DNA of 64,000 nt from Aristolochia californica (lineage: Eukaryota; Streptophyta; Magnoliopsida; Piperales; Aristolochiaceae), in assembly GCA_029961685.1 (NCBI GenBank), contig JARWKL010000010.1, positions 21,674,067-21,738,066 of the forward strand, read 5' to 3'. Made by a program: the position numbers and the translations under genes. The notes below the pieces were generated by a model. It was given only the letters and a program-made list of their open reading frames with translations. It ran no database searches and had not been told where the DNA came from. Shown piece by piece: positions 1 to 10,350 of this stretch (its first letter is position 1; every line of letters begins with the position of its first letter).

Positions 1-830
1 ATGGTACGCCAGAATGGGCCAAGGCTCAACAAGCCTTAGTAAGTGGTACAAAGGAGCACAAGTTTTCCCCCACCAATAGAAAAGAAGACTCTTACTGATG
101 ATGAATATGACTTATTCCAGAAAATGAAAACTTTGATGGTTTATCCTCCCAGTTCCTCCTCTATTGGTGCTACCACTACTGATTCAGGTATGCTCTTTGC
201 CACTTCCTCCTCTTCATCTTAGATAATTGACTTAGGACCTTCCGAGCATCACACAGGTAACAAGGTCTATTCCACTTTGTCTCTCCTTGTCTCTAGGATA
301 AATGTTTTACCATAGCTGATGGATCCCAGACTAAGGTTTACGGAAATGATCCACTTCTATTACACCATCACTTCCACTCAGAGATATCCTTCTTGTTCCT
401 ACTTTTCCCTTGAACCTTTTATTACTCATCATTTCAATTGCTCCATCACCTTCTCACCCACTTCCTGTGTGTTTTAGGATCTTACAACGAACAGCGTGAT
501 CAGTGGAGGTCATAAATCCATGTCGTCTCAACCAAGCACACCGAGGCAAGTCTATTAGTAAGGGGGCTACCAAAACAAAAGTTTTTGAAGGAGAAACAAT
601 GTGATGTTTGCCAACTTGGAAAGCAACACAAAATTTCCTTTGAATCCAAAAAAGTATTATCAACCTCTAGACCACTCCCACATGGATTTAATTGAACTTA
701 ATTGAACCTTAACTTTAAAAGGGAAGCTTTTTCCTCTTTCACAAAGTTATGTGAAAAGTGTAGAAAGAATAAGGTTGTAGAATTATCACAAGGATGATGC
801 TTTTTCAGAACTCTTTCAATATTGTTGATC
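1..830 (+). pseudogene. Decayed Ty1/copia gag-pol fragment (protease to integrase N-terminus)
   Basis: No open frame survives, but pieces in all three forward frames line up with the copia polyprotein in the right order. A linker with DDEYDLFQKMKTLM lies near 95-140. A degraded protease region near 225-260 has an HHTGN motif where HMTGN is usual. ADGSQTKVYG follows near 310, then a CSITFSPTSCVFQDLTT-like stretch near 440-485. The GAG-pre-integrase motif CDVCQLGKQHKISF lies near 600-645 and the start of the integrase core near 690-760. This is the typical order of a plant copia element on the + strand. Frameshifts and stops show that it is dead. No LTR is visible, so it begins outside the window. 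Assignment to copia is firm; the lineage is not. Confidence 0.7.
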
Positions 831-1469
831 AATCAATTAATTACTAATGTGATTTATTTCAAATATTTTTGTAATTATTATCTTCCACACTATAGGAAGG
901 GGGTGACTTAGTGAGATAGTCATCCAAGTCAAAAGTAATCAAAATATTCTAATAGATCGAGAGCACGTTAGATAATTGAAAATATCTTTCAATGCGATGG
1001 TGCTAATTCTCAAAAATTCATGGGAAGAGGCAGAATTTTCAGCCTTATTGCGATTGAGAGTAGGAGTTCTCTAGTATGAAACACTCATTGAACTATAGGG
1101 TAGTTAGGATTTCCCAAACTCAATGAACTAGAAGTTCCCAAACTTCATGTCTACTAACTAATATAGACCCAAATCAAATAAGAAAAAAAGATCCCATCAA
1201 GAAGTGATGAACCTATTCAAATACAAAAGCATGTAAGAACCCAAAAAAAGAATGCAAGAGCATAATTCAAAATTTTATAAGAACAGCCTACAATCATGAT
1301 TTTAGACATGAAAAAGATTCAAATTGGTGCCAAAAAATTATTCTAGGGATAGACTGAATTACATAGGATTAAAAATAACTCTTGCGTGCAATTAAACAAG
1401 CTCACCTTGGCTGGAATTCATCAAACCCTGAGTTATGGTTTCAGCTTATAAAAAAATCTAATATCTCTC
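831..1469. other. AT-rich intergenic stretch, nothing recognised
   Basis: There is no open frame of useful length, no LTR boundary and no family motif. It separates two copia remnants of opposite orientation and may hold their eroded LTR or flank. Confidence 0.4.
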
Positions 1470-2029
1470 CATTCAATAAGAGATTTGAAGGGCCATTAAA
1501 AGGGAGTGTTTTAAATTTATATAAGATGTACAAATTAGGTGAAAAAACTCTGAATTTGAGATAATCAATGAGTTGAAAAAAATAAATTGAGCACAACAAC
1601 TTCCACATACTATATATTTAGCTTTGGTTAGGGTGTTTTTCTTGGAAAACCAAGAGACAAGCATATTTCCAAGTAATCGGCAACTACCACTTGTTTCTTT
1701 CTGTCAATTTTGTAACCGGCAAAATCAACATTTGAGTTACCAACTAGATCAATAACTTAAAAGTTTGAGTACTAAAGATCTAATTTGGGTGTCCCAAGTA
1801 GATAACGAAAAATTCTTTTTACTGCCACTAAGTGAGATTCTCTAGGATTGGATTGATATCTAGCACATAGGCATACCGAGAAGATTATATCCGGTCTACT
1901 AGCTGAAAGGTAATGTAGGGATCCAATCATACTTCTATAAAAAAAATTATCAATGGCTTTGAGTCAAGTTTCAAGGACGAACTCATGGGTGTGCTTATTG
2001 ACTTAAGATTTTGATTGTTGAATATCTTA
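1470..2029 (-). pseudogene. SIRE-like copia RNase H remnant (left part of the split element)
   Basis: Read on the minus strand, frames near 2000-1860 give a GSL-type motif followed by SRPDIIFSVCMCARYQSNPRES. This is the conserved copia segment joining reverse transcriptase to RNase H. KRIFRYL follows near 1810, and MLVSWFSKKNTLTKAKYIVCGSCCAQ near 1660-1590 matches the RNase H catalytic region (usually LVSWFSKKQ..VALSTAEAEYIAAGSCCAQ). The polyprotein is broken by frameshifts. Its upstream part (RT and integrase) lies at 6702-8560, and the Harbinger element at 2030-6701 separates the two halves. The + strand copy at 35490-36487 shows what the uninterrupted join looks like. Confidence 0.75.
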
Positions 2030-2639
2030 GGGGGGTTAGTCTAAAATGAATCCGGCATGAATTACTCCCGCATTACTCCGTTCATTAAATTAGGCCGTTA
2101 GTGTTGAATGATTCCCTCTTCATTTGAATCACATCAGGTAATGTTCTCAGGAAAAAAATAGGGAAATTAAGTTTCATACCTATTTTGCGAATCATCCTAA
2201 TAAATCATGTGTGGGATGCGTTTCTCCCTCCCCCCAAAGGAAAAAAATTCCCTCATTTCCATTTTGTTCTCCCTCTCCCTCAACCTTCCTCTCCCGATGA
2301 ATTTTTTCACCCCCTCTCTTCTTCTTCTCGTCTTCGCTCTCTTCTTCCTTTCATCTTCGCTCACTTCTTCCTCTCATATTTACACTCCCTTCTCATCATC
2401 TTTGCATCTCCTCTCCCTCTCTATCTTGGTCTCCCTCCTCCTTCTCTCTCTCTCTTCTCCCTCTCCGCCTTCCTGAGTGTGTTTTTGCATTTTTCTAGTC
2501 ATCTACAATGGAATTAGTTTAATTAATTTTGAAACGTTTTAGAATGTTGTTGAATATGAAGCGCTATGGAATAATCTTTCCATGTGGTGAGGAGATTTGG
2601 GTGTTATAAATATCCACCACATGCTATTTTTTCTTTTTT

Positions 2640-3707
2640 TTGTGTTTCCGTGTGACCCTAGTTACTACGACGGGTAATGGTTGTCTGATAAAAAAAATTT
2701 CCATGAGGACCATCTCGGATTTAGATTATAAATGGCTGGAAGAAGACAACAAACTCCTTGATCATATGACATTTGGACCTTCGAGGATAACAGCAAAATG
2801 CTCGATCTCTTGTTTGAGCAGGTCAATATGGGGAATAGGATGCCCAATGGGGTTTGGAAGCATGAGATGTATTTGGACTATGTCAATAGGTTCAATGAAG
2901 ACGCAGCTAATAAAAAACTATTGATCAACTCAAGAATCGAACAAGATCATGGAAGAAAACTTACCAAACAGTAATGAGCTATCTCAACACTAGTGGGTTC
3001 AGCTAGTATGCAACCACACACCAAGTTACTACATGTTATTCTGTATAGCAAGATTACATCAAGGTCAGTAAATTATGATGTACTATAAAATATTTTGTAT
3101 GTTTTTCGCATTACTAGAACTCTATTCCAAGCAGTCTAAATGATGTTTTACACTTGTAGGAGAATAAAGATGTTGAAAAGTATAGACAACAAGGCTGCCC
3201 CCTGATGAAAAATTGGCTTTGGTAGTGGGAAACTCAATAGCCATGGGGACAGTAAGTCAAACTAGAATAGACGTGTGCAATGAAGTCCAGCATGAAGAAG
3301 AAAATTCACCCTTGGACATGACCGAGGATGTCGATTTAGGTAGAGACACTCCATCACCATTCTTTAGCAGGAATGAGTCGACATCTAATCAGTCTTGAAG
3401 TGGTAACCCGTCAACTTCAAGTCGTCATAGAAAGAGACCGAAAATGCCCACTAATGAAATTTTCATGTTCCTTGATACAATGAAAGGAATTTCCGCAGTA
3501 TTGTGTGATGCTATCAAACCTAAAGATGGTAAAGTCAAAGATAATTGGTTTGAAGACCTCATGAAAATTCCATACCTGCTGAAAAATTTGAAGTTTCACA
3601 CTCCTCGCTGGTGGGATACGAAAATTAAGAGGGATATGTTTACGAAGCTAACCGTGGAAGAGCGGCTCGAGTGGCTTCAAGATTGTTTTAATCAAGAAAT
3701 CTAGTTA
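2640..3707 (+). pseudogene. Harbinger ORF1, Myb/SANT-like DNA-binding protein, broken
   Basis: This is the accessory protein that in PIF/Harbinger elements binds the transposase and DNA and helps its nuclear import. The Myb/SANT-like part is read in one frame at about 2777-2950 (TFEDNSKMLDLLFEQVNMGN, then GVWKHEMYLDYVNRF). A probable intron follows. The C-terminal half lies at about 3175-3707 and ends WLQDCFNQEI before a TAG. The C-terminal half contains one in-frame TGA at 3396-3398, after which the same frame continues with a basic RHRKRPKMP stretch and the conserved region ending near FHTPRWWDTKIKRDMF. The N-terminus is shifted relative to the downstream frame. Pairing with the downstream transposase supports the identity. 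Confidence 0.7.
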
Positions 3708-4029
3708 TGAGTTTTAAGTACACTATCTACTTTGGGACGAATGTTTTGATTTTTAATTATGTTTTATTTATTTATGACATTGTAAGACTTATAATTGATA
3801 GATTATGAATGTTATTATGGCTAAGATTTGGGTTTTCATGATTATTGCGTTCTTATTGTGTGGATGAATATTGTGGATGTGTGATTGGATATGTTGTGCC
3901 AAGGAGTGATTGAAAATAGGTTATGATTGAAGATAAGGGTAAATTTTTGTGTTTATGACTTTTAGGAAGAAACAGGAATTATTTTTGTAGTCGTCATTGT
4001 GCTTGTGGTGATTATATTTGCAGGTTTCC

Positions 4030-5271
4030 ATGGATATTAAGAAAGACAAAGAAATGATTGTACATATGATAGCATTCACATGTATTTTATGCATCATGGG
4101 AAGACACTATCTCAATCATAGGAATAGACGTGCACTACATCCTTCTGGGATTGGTGGTCCGATTTATTTGTAAAAGGCATTAGAGAAACTACCTCTTAAA
4201 TTTTGAAAAGTTTACAGGATGAATCAAATTGTGTTTCATAAATTGGCACAGATACTTTATAGTAAAGGATTTTCATAAACACAAAGACCATCTTAGTGGA
4301 AGAACATCTTGCATATTTTCTCCTAACTGTTGGTCAACAACAATCGTATAGTGTCACAGCAGAGATGTTTGATAGATCAAACTAGACCATAAGTAGGTAT
4401 TTCAAAAAGGTGTTGAATGCTATTGTCAAACTTCAATCTGATTACATCAAACGGCTTCAAAACGCACTCACTCGAAGGTTTTAAACAATCTAATGTTTTA
4501 TCCGTATTTTAAGGTAACATCTCTTGGCCTCTAATGAATAATTTTAGATTAATATACAGAGCTACTTTTTATTAATTGAAATGATACAATTAGGATTGTA
4601 TTGGGATTATTGATTGAACTCATATCAAAACACACATCCCACTTGAAGAACAACAAAGGTTTTTGAATAAAAAGGGTTATCTCTCACAAAATGTGATGGA
4701 AACATGTACATTTGACATGCAATTCACTTATGTACTTGTTGGATGGGAGGGGTCAGCAGTTGATTCCCGTGTATTGAAGGACGCATTGACTCGCCGAGAT
4801 AGAATCTTTATACCTGAAGGTAAATAATATATTTTTATGCAGTAATTTTTTATCTATTTTATCTTCCATTATTTTAGGTGGAATATATTTTGTATTGTAG
4901 GTAAATATTATCTAGTCGATGTTGGTTATGCAAATATGCCAGGATTTATGGCTCCATATCGAGGAACTCATTTTCATCTACAAGAACTTGGAGACAACCT
5001 TCCTAGATATGATAAAGAGTTATTCAACCGAAGGCACTCATCTTTGTGGAATACTATTGAACGAACTTTTGGTGCTTTAAAAGCTCGATTTAAAATGTTG
5101 AAAGGCGCTCCTCCGTTTTCTTATAAGATCCAGATAAAAATTGTAATAGCTTGTTGCATATTACATAATTATATACGTACAGAGGATTATAATAATATAT
5201 TTGAATTGGAAGATGATAATTCGAATGATGAGCTTGGTGGAGGAGGTGATGAGGTCCGATTAGCAGTGTAA
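4030..5271 (+). pseudogene. Harbinger transposase (DDE_Tnp_4), broken N-terminal half
   Basis: A DDE nuclease for cut-and-paste transposition. The N-terminal half (4030-4480) is full of stops but keeps HPSGIGGPIY-like and YFKKVLNAIVKLQSDYI segments. The catalytic core is well preserved. The first Asp is in the IDGTHIKTHIP motif near 4600-4640, the second in WEGSAVDSRVL near 4745-4780, and the third in YYLVDVGYANMPGFMAPYRG near 4906-4966. The helix that follows, IERTFGALKARFKMLKG, carries the usual Glu. A short intron with GT and AG ends fits about 4822-4901, restoring the frame between the second and third Asp motifs. The C-terminus ends with an acidic NIFELEDDN tail at about 5271. The family is certain; activity is excluded by the N-terminal damage. 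Confidence 0.85.
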
Positions 5272-5611
5272 ATGAGCATGAAGATAGTGATGATAGCGAT
5301 GATCTTGTGGATGAAGACAGCCTATCAACAAACATGCAGAGTCGGAGTGCATTAGAATCCACAAGAGGTGTACAATTTTGAGATGCCATAGTGACTAGCA
5401 TGTGGAGTGATCATTGATGGTTGTATCTTATTGCTTTTGAACATGCATGTTATCGTTCTTATGTACTAAACAAGTAAGTTGATGATTTTAAAAGCACGTA
5501 CTCGTTGTTATATTCCAAGCCATAAATGTTTGCTTTTATGCTATAAATTATGAACTATTACGAGTAACTCGATTCATTTTCAAGCATGTTTTTTTATAGT
5601 TTTAATTTCAC

Positions 5612-5612
5612 A

Positions 5613-5675
<63 letters not shown>

Positions 5676-5693
5676 CTATGTGTGTGTGTGTGT
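5612..5693. repeat. Compound microsatellite (CA)n-(TA)n-(TG)n
   Basis: About 48 bases of CA repeats run directly into about 7 TA units and then about 15 bases of TG repeats. The CA and TG arms are complementary around the TA centre, so the tract can fold on itself. It lies in the non-coding 3' part of the Harbinger element. Confidence 0.95.
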
Positions 5694-6660
5694 TATTAAT
5701 GAAATAATATATATTTATTTATTATATTCATTAATTTATTATTAAATTATAAATTTAAGACTGGTAATTAAAATATTTTTAAATATAGCATTTGATCAAT
5801 TATTTGGGGTTAATTATCTTATTTTATAATTATTTATATTAATCATTTTTTATTTTGTAAAAATGTGTTATTAATTACGTAAAAAATTCATCTTATGTTA
5901 TTAATAAAATAATTGTTTTTTTATTCAGTTCAATTAAATAATTTATTCATTAATTATATTCGCTTCTGTTATTTTTTAATTTTTTAATTTTTTTTATAAT
6001 TTATTCTAGTCACATGTAATTAGTATATTAATTTATAATAAACTATAATCATTAATTGGTTTAATTATCCCATTGCTATAATTAATTAAACCAATGGTTT
6101 TACATTTTGAATCAATTTATTATTAATTAATAACGCATAAAAATATATATTATGTTATATATAAATTAATATTTTTATTTATTATATTATATTATTTTTT
6201 GTATTAAATTAGTGATTTTTAATGTTAAAATATATCTTATGTCATTGAAAATATAATTTATTTCTTTATTATATTCTCTTATGTTATTTTTTATTTTTAT
6301 TTATTTATTTTTAATAATTTATTCTAGTCACACGTAATTATTGTATTAATTTATAATAAACTGTAATCATTAAGTAATATAATATAGGCTTTTCATTAAT
6401 ATATTTTAATACTACACGTTAAATCACTTATAAGTGTAGTAACCATGTTTATTTTGGTTAATTATTTGTTTAGGTATATGTTCTATTTAAGTATATTATA
6501 AAAAGTTACTCATTCTCTTACTTATATCATATTTTTCATTTGGGGGCACTAACAATGGAATCTGTTTTCCAGTGCACTTGAACTCGTCTACACTAACACC
6601 CAAGGATGAGTTGAAGTTGAATCAATTCATTTAAGATGAATTGAAATCTTCACTTCATTT
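5694..6660. other. Very AT-rich non-coding tail of the Harbinger element
   Basis: This stretch is almost entirely A and T, with many ATTTATTTAT-like runs. One segment of about 50 bases ending in TTTATAATAAACT(A/G)TAATCATTAA occurs twice (near 5995-6060 and 6310-6375), suggesting an internal duplication. No coding capacity was found. Confidence 0.6.
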
Positions 6661-6702
6661 CAAGTTCATTGAGGACAACCCAGTCCTCCCCCCACCCCCC
6701 AT

Positions 6703-6816
6703 TAAGTAATCCTTTAGTGTATTTGGATTGATTTATGATTTAAGTAATCCTTTAGTGTATTTGGATTGATTTATGATTTAAGTAATCCTTTAGTGTATTT
6801 GGATTGATTTATGATT
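6703..6816. repeat. Three perfect 38-bp tandem repeats in copia coding sequence
   Basis: The 38-base unit starting TAAGTAATCC occurs at 6703-6740, 6741-6778 and 6779-6816 without a mismatch. On the minus strand the unit corresponds to the copia segment NQSKYTKGLL, so a piece of the old reverse transcriptase gene has been triplicated right at the edge of the Harbinger insertion. A 38-bp unit is not a multiple of three, so it also shifts the frame. Confidence 0.95.
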
Positions 6817-8560
6817 GTGCCATTTTTAGTTCAAGTTACTTGAAGTCCAAGGAAGAATGTGAGTTAACCCATTATACTCGTTTCAAACTCATCCTTTTTT
6901 ACACTAGCAAATTTTTCACAATTAGAGGAATTTTTAGAACCAAAAATGATATCATCCACATAAATTTGAACAATAATTAAATCTTGATCATGGTTTATAG
7001 TAAATAGAGTCGTATCTACTCGTCGTCTCTTAAGAATTTCCTTAATCTTTCATACCATGCTCTTGGAGTTTGCTTTAACCTATATGATATTTTAAGCACT
7101 TTGTATACATGGTCAAGCTTAGTCACATCTTCAAATCCTTTGGGTTGTTTAACATAAACTTCTTCTTGAATGTACCCATTCAAAAATGTGTTTTTTTACA
7201 TCCATTTGGTACAACTTGAATTTCATGTGACAAACTTAGGCTAGTAGGATTGGAATTGCCTCTAGTCTTGCCATGGGTGTATAGGTTTCTTCAAAATCTA
7301 TACCTTGTTCTAGGTTATACCCTTTGGCAACTAATCTGGTTTTGTTTCTCTCTACTTGATTTTCTTCATTTGCTTTGTTCCTAAAGACCCATTTTGTTCA
7401 AATAACTTGTTGATTTTCATGTCTAGGTACTAGAGTCCAAATTTTGTTTCTTTCAAATTGATTCAATTCTCCTTGCATTGCCATAATCCAAAAGTCATTT
7501 TTTCAGCTTCATCAAAACATTTGGGCTCTATTTAAGAAACAAAGACATCGATTGCCCTAGTCTCATGAGTTGTTCTTCTAGTTGCAATTTTTCCTTGAGG
7601 GTTCACCAATGATTTGTTCTAGAGAATGATCAGACAGGAAATTATAGTTGTTTGGCTCCATTGGTGGTTCTTCTTGGTCTTGAGGTTAAGATCCCAGGAT
7701 GAATCGATGGGGTTTCCTTCATCAACAAAATTTGGAGTTGGAGTTGGATTTGGCAAATCAGATTCATCAAACTCAACGTGAACCGAAACCTCTACTCTCA
7801 TAGATTAAAAATTCTTGTATCAGCTCTAGATTGAAATTTCCTTTACTTTTCCATTGGTTCTTTCAATATAAATACTTTGTATCCAAAGGTTTTGAAACAT
7901 GTAATGTTGGGAAGGGTGCTCCTATACAGCGCATGCGGATTTTTGTTGAGAAGTGGCCTTATGCTTACTCGATTAATGATATAACATGTGGTGCTCACAG
8001 TTTTAGCCAAAACCTATGTGGCATGTTGTAAGCATTAAGCATAGCTTTAGCCATTTCACTTAAAGTTTGGTTTCTTCTCTCAACAATACTATTTTTCTGA
8101 GGAGTTTGAGGGGTTGAGAATGTATGGGCTATACCATACTTTGTGCTATATTCCTCAAAATATAAATTTTTAAATTTTTCTCCTTAGTCACTCCTAATTT
8201 TGATAATGCTAAACCTTGTTCTTTTTGAATTTTTTTCAAATAGTTTGATAAAGGTTGGGAAAGCATCATCCTTGTGGGCAAGGAAATCTACCCATTTCAA
8301 CCTTGAATAGTCGTCTACCACGACTACGGTGAAAAGCTTCCCATTTAAGTTTAAGGTTCGGGTAGATCCAACTAAATCCGTGTGGATTAGTTGAGGAGGT
8401 CAAGAGGTGTTATCTATTCTCGCTCTATTCCATACAAACATTATTCATTGAAACCATGCATGTCAATGGTAATGGAGTTTTCTATGATGAAAATAAACTG
8501 CTTCCAAACGTTTCTTGTCAAACCTCTAGATCCTTGTACATCCCTCGTATTTCTCAACTG
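6817..8560 (-). pseudogene. SIRE-like copia integrase and reverse transcriptase remnant
   Basis: This is the upstream part of the copia polyprotein split by Harbinger, read right to left. The integrase core (about 8400-7990) shows all three acidic positions: Asp in LIHTDLVGST, Asp in the IRSD motif (next codon a stop) and Glu in NSIVERRNQ. A linker follows, including ESDLPNPTPTPNFVDEGNPID near 7770-7700. The reverse transcriptase keeps the catalytic IYVDDIIFG (YVDD codons at 6950-6961) and LTFFLGLQV near 6850. Stops and shifts occur throughout. No LTR was recognised, so its outer limits are estimates. Confidence 0.75.
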
Positions 8561-9057
8561 ATTTAAATGTTCCTATATGATAGTGTACCCCTAAAAACTT
8601 CACTTTTCTAACTATCATCTAAGTATGGGTTGTTCATAATCTACATCAACCAATGTTAATGAAATTTATGCATAACCTTTATATTTCCAACTTCTATAGC
8701 TATTTTCATTCTCACTAGTTAATCTGCTAGTAACTAGTTATCAAGTAGGTGCTAGGTTCAGATTGTTATTGTTTTCAATCAGATCAATGAAATCCAATAT
8801 TTACTTTGGTGCAATTGGTAGCAGCATGCAACGAACCTAGCTAGCTACGAACAACAAAATGCTCATGAGTTTTTCATTTCAATGCTCCATGGCATCCAAC
8901 AAAATGTGGAACAAGAAACGGAAATTATTTGTTGTGGTTACTCACACCAGTAGGCTAAATGTAGGTCATTATCTTACCTACCTACGGCTAAATAATCAAT
9001 GGTATAAATGTGATGATCCCTAGATCACACAAGTTAGTGAAAATATTGTGAGGGCCT
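8561..9057. other. Unassigned flank left of element A1
   Basis: No long frame, LTR end or motif was seen. Its last five bases, GGCCT at 9053-9057, form the left target-site duplication of A1; GGTCT follows A1 on the right. Confidence 0.4.
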
Positions 9058-9489
9058 TGTTAGGAATTAGACGCCCTAATTCCTAACTAACAAGAGCAAT
9101 AAAAATAAACGCGGAAGAAGGGAAAAATAAGCACGTAAATGCACAACAAGATTTATATAGGTTCGCTTGAAGGTGAGACTACTTCCTGTCTTCTGCTGCT
9201 GCAGTAATCCACTATAAAGAATAAATAGTTTACAAGAGAAATTGCACACTTACAGGTGTTTCTCTCTACCTCTCGGGTTGCAACTCAAGATGCTTCTCGA
9301 ATTAAGATCATAAAACCCAAATAGCTCCCCCCCCCCCCCCCCCCCCCCCCCCCCTTTTAAAGAGAAAACTAGGGAAACCGCATTACAATAGTGAAATTTC
9401 CAAAATACCCTTAATGAAATAACAGTCAATATATCATCTATTCGCGACCAACTCAGCGTAAGGCGTTAATTAGGCCCTACAACTTAACA
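9058..9489 (-). repeat. A1 3' LTR with a 28-base poly-C tract
   Basis: It starts TGTTAGGAATTAGACGCC and ends CTACAACTTAACA in window orientation and matches LTRs at 25601, 36488, 48056 and 63130. A run of 28 C lies at 9327-9354, where the sister LTRs have only a short C run (for example near 25876). The complement of the polypurine tract (TTTCCGATTTGGAG) follows at 9491. Confidence 0.9.
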
Positions 9490-10350
9490 ATTTCCGATTT
9501 GGAGAATAATCCATCATCAATATCTCCTCTGCAGTGGCAACAACTTCTCAATCCTCAGAGAGAAGTCCAACTAAAGTTGCACACAACTTCAGTTTCTCGA
9601 TCGTAACAATCTTCGTCAACATATCAATTGGATTCTGAATCCCTTGAATCTTCTCAAGTGCTAAGACTCCATCTTCCAAGGTTGATCTGAAGAAGTGATA
9701 ACGCACCTTTATGTACTTTGTTCTAGTATGATAAACATGATTCTTTGAAATATGAATAGCACTCTAACTGTCACAATATAACACATTCTTCTCATGCTTG
9801 AGGTCTAATTCTTCCTAGAAAGACTACGGCCATACCATCCCTTTGCTGGCTTCGGTCTTGGCGACATATTCTGCCTTAGTGGTGGAAAGAGCAACTATCT
9901 TCTGCAACTTAGAGGCCCAATTAACTTCTATACCATCCAATGTGTATGCATATTCAGTGGTACTCTTTCTGCCATCAATGTCACCAGCCATGTCAGCATC
10001 TACATAAACTTGTAATCCCAAGTTTGACTTTCTGAAACAAAAAGTTGAGTCTGCAGTGCCTCTCAAATACCTCAGAATCCACTTCACTACTTCCCAATGT
10101 TGTTTACCCAGATTACTCATATATCTACTCACAATTCCCACTGCATGAGCTATGTCTGATCTAGTGCACACCATGGCATACATGAGATTGCCAATAGCAT
10201 AAGCACAAGGCACATTGGCCATGTTTTTTGGTTTCTACTTTGTAGAAGGTGACTATTCCTTAGATAGCTTAGAGTGACTAGCCAAATGAGTACTTATTGG
10301 TTTTGCATCATTCATGTTGAATCTGTGTAACGCCTTCTTCACATACTCTT
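9490..10350 (-). pseudogene. A1 RNase H and end of polyprotein
   Basis: The frame from 10222 down to 9824 reads MANVPCAYAIGNLMYAMVCT, then SDIAHAVGIVSRYMSN and KWILRYLRGT, then an RNase H core with VDADMAGDIDGRKST. SKLQKIVALSTTKAEYVA follows in the same frame. A stop-broken continuation to about 9500 carries HTRTKYIKVRYHFFR and an IDMLTKIVTIEKLKLC tail, the usual end of a copia polyprotein. The first RNase H Asp motif, normally DADWAGD, is kept as DADMAGD. The upstream RT sequence is cut at 10350 by an inserted LTR and resumes near 12475. Confidence 0.85.

Larger units (their letters stand above)
2030..6701 (+). mobile_element. PIF/Harbinger DNA transposon inserted in a SIRE-like copia
   Basis: The element carries both proteins expected of a plant PIF/Harbinger: a Myb/SANT-like ORF1 (2640-3707) and a DDE transposase (4030-5271), both on the + strand. 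Copia sequence is continuous on the two sides, and TTA, the usual 3-bp target duplication of this superfamily, is found at 2027-2029 and 6702-6704. The left end starts GGGGGGTTAG. The right end, read inward on the other strand, starts with a G-rich run (GGGGGGTGGGG). The inverted repeats are thus short and eroded, and the exact ends are uncertain by a few bases. The last 1.4 kb is AT-rich and non-coding. Broken reading frames indicate an inactive copy. Confidence 0.75.

Noticed and set aside
2185..2517. Forward frames of 89-110 codons in a CT-rich stretch
   Set aside because: Ser/Leu/Pro/Phe-only composition is a product of CT-rich DNA in the Harbinger 5' region; no domain.
6703..6816. CRISPR-like repeat array
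   Set aside because: Units are directly adjacent without spacers and belong to copia coding sequence in a plant genome.
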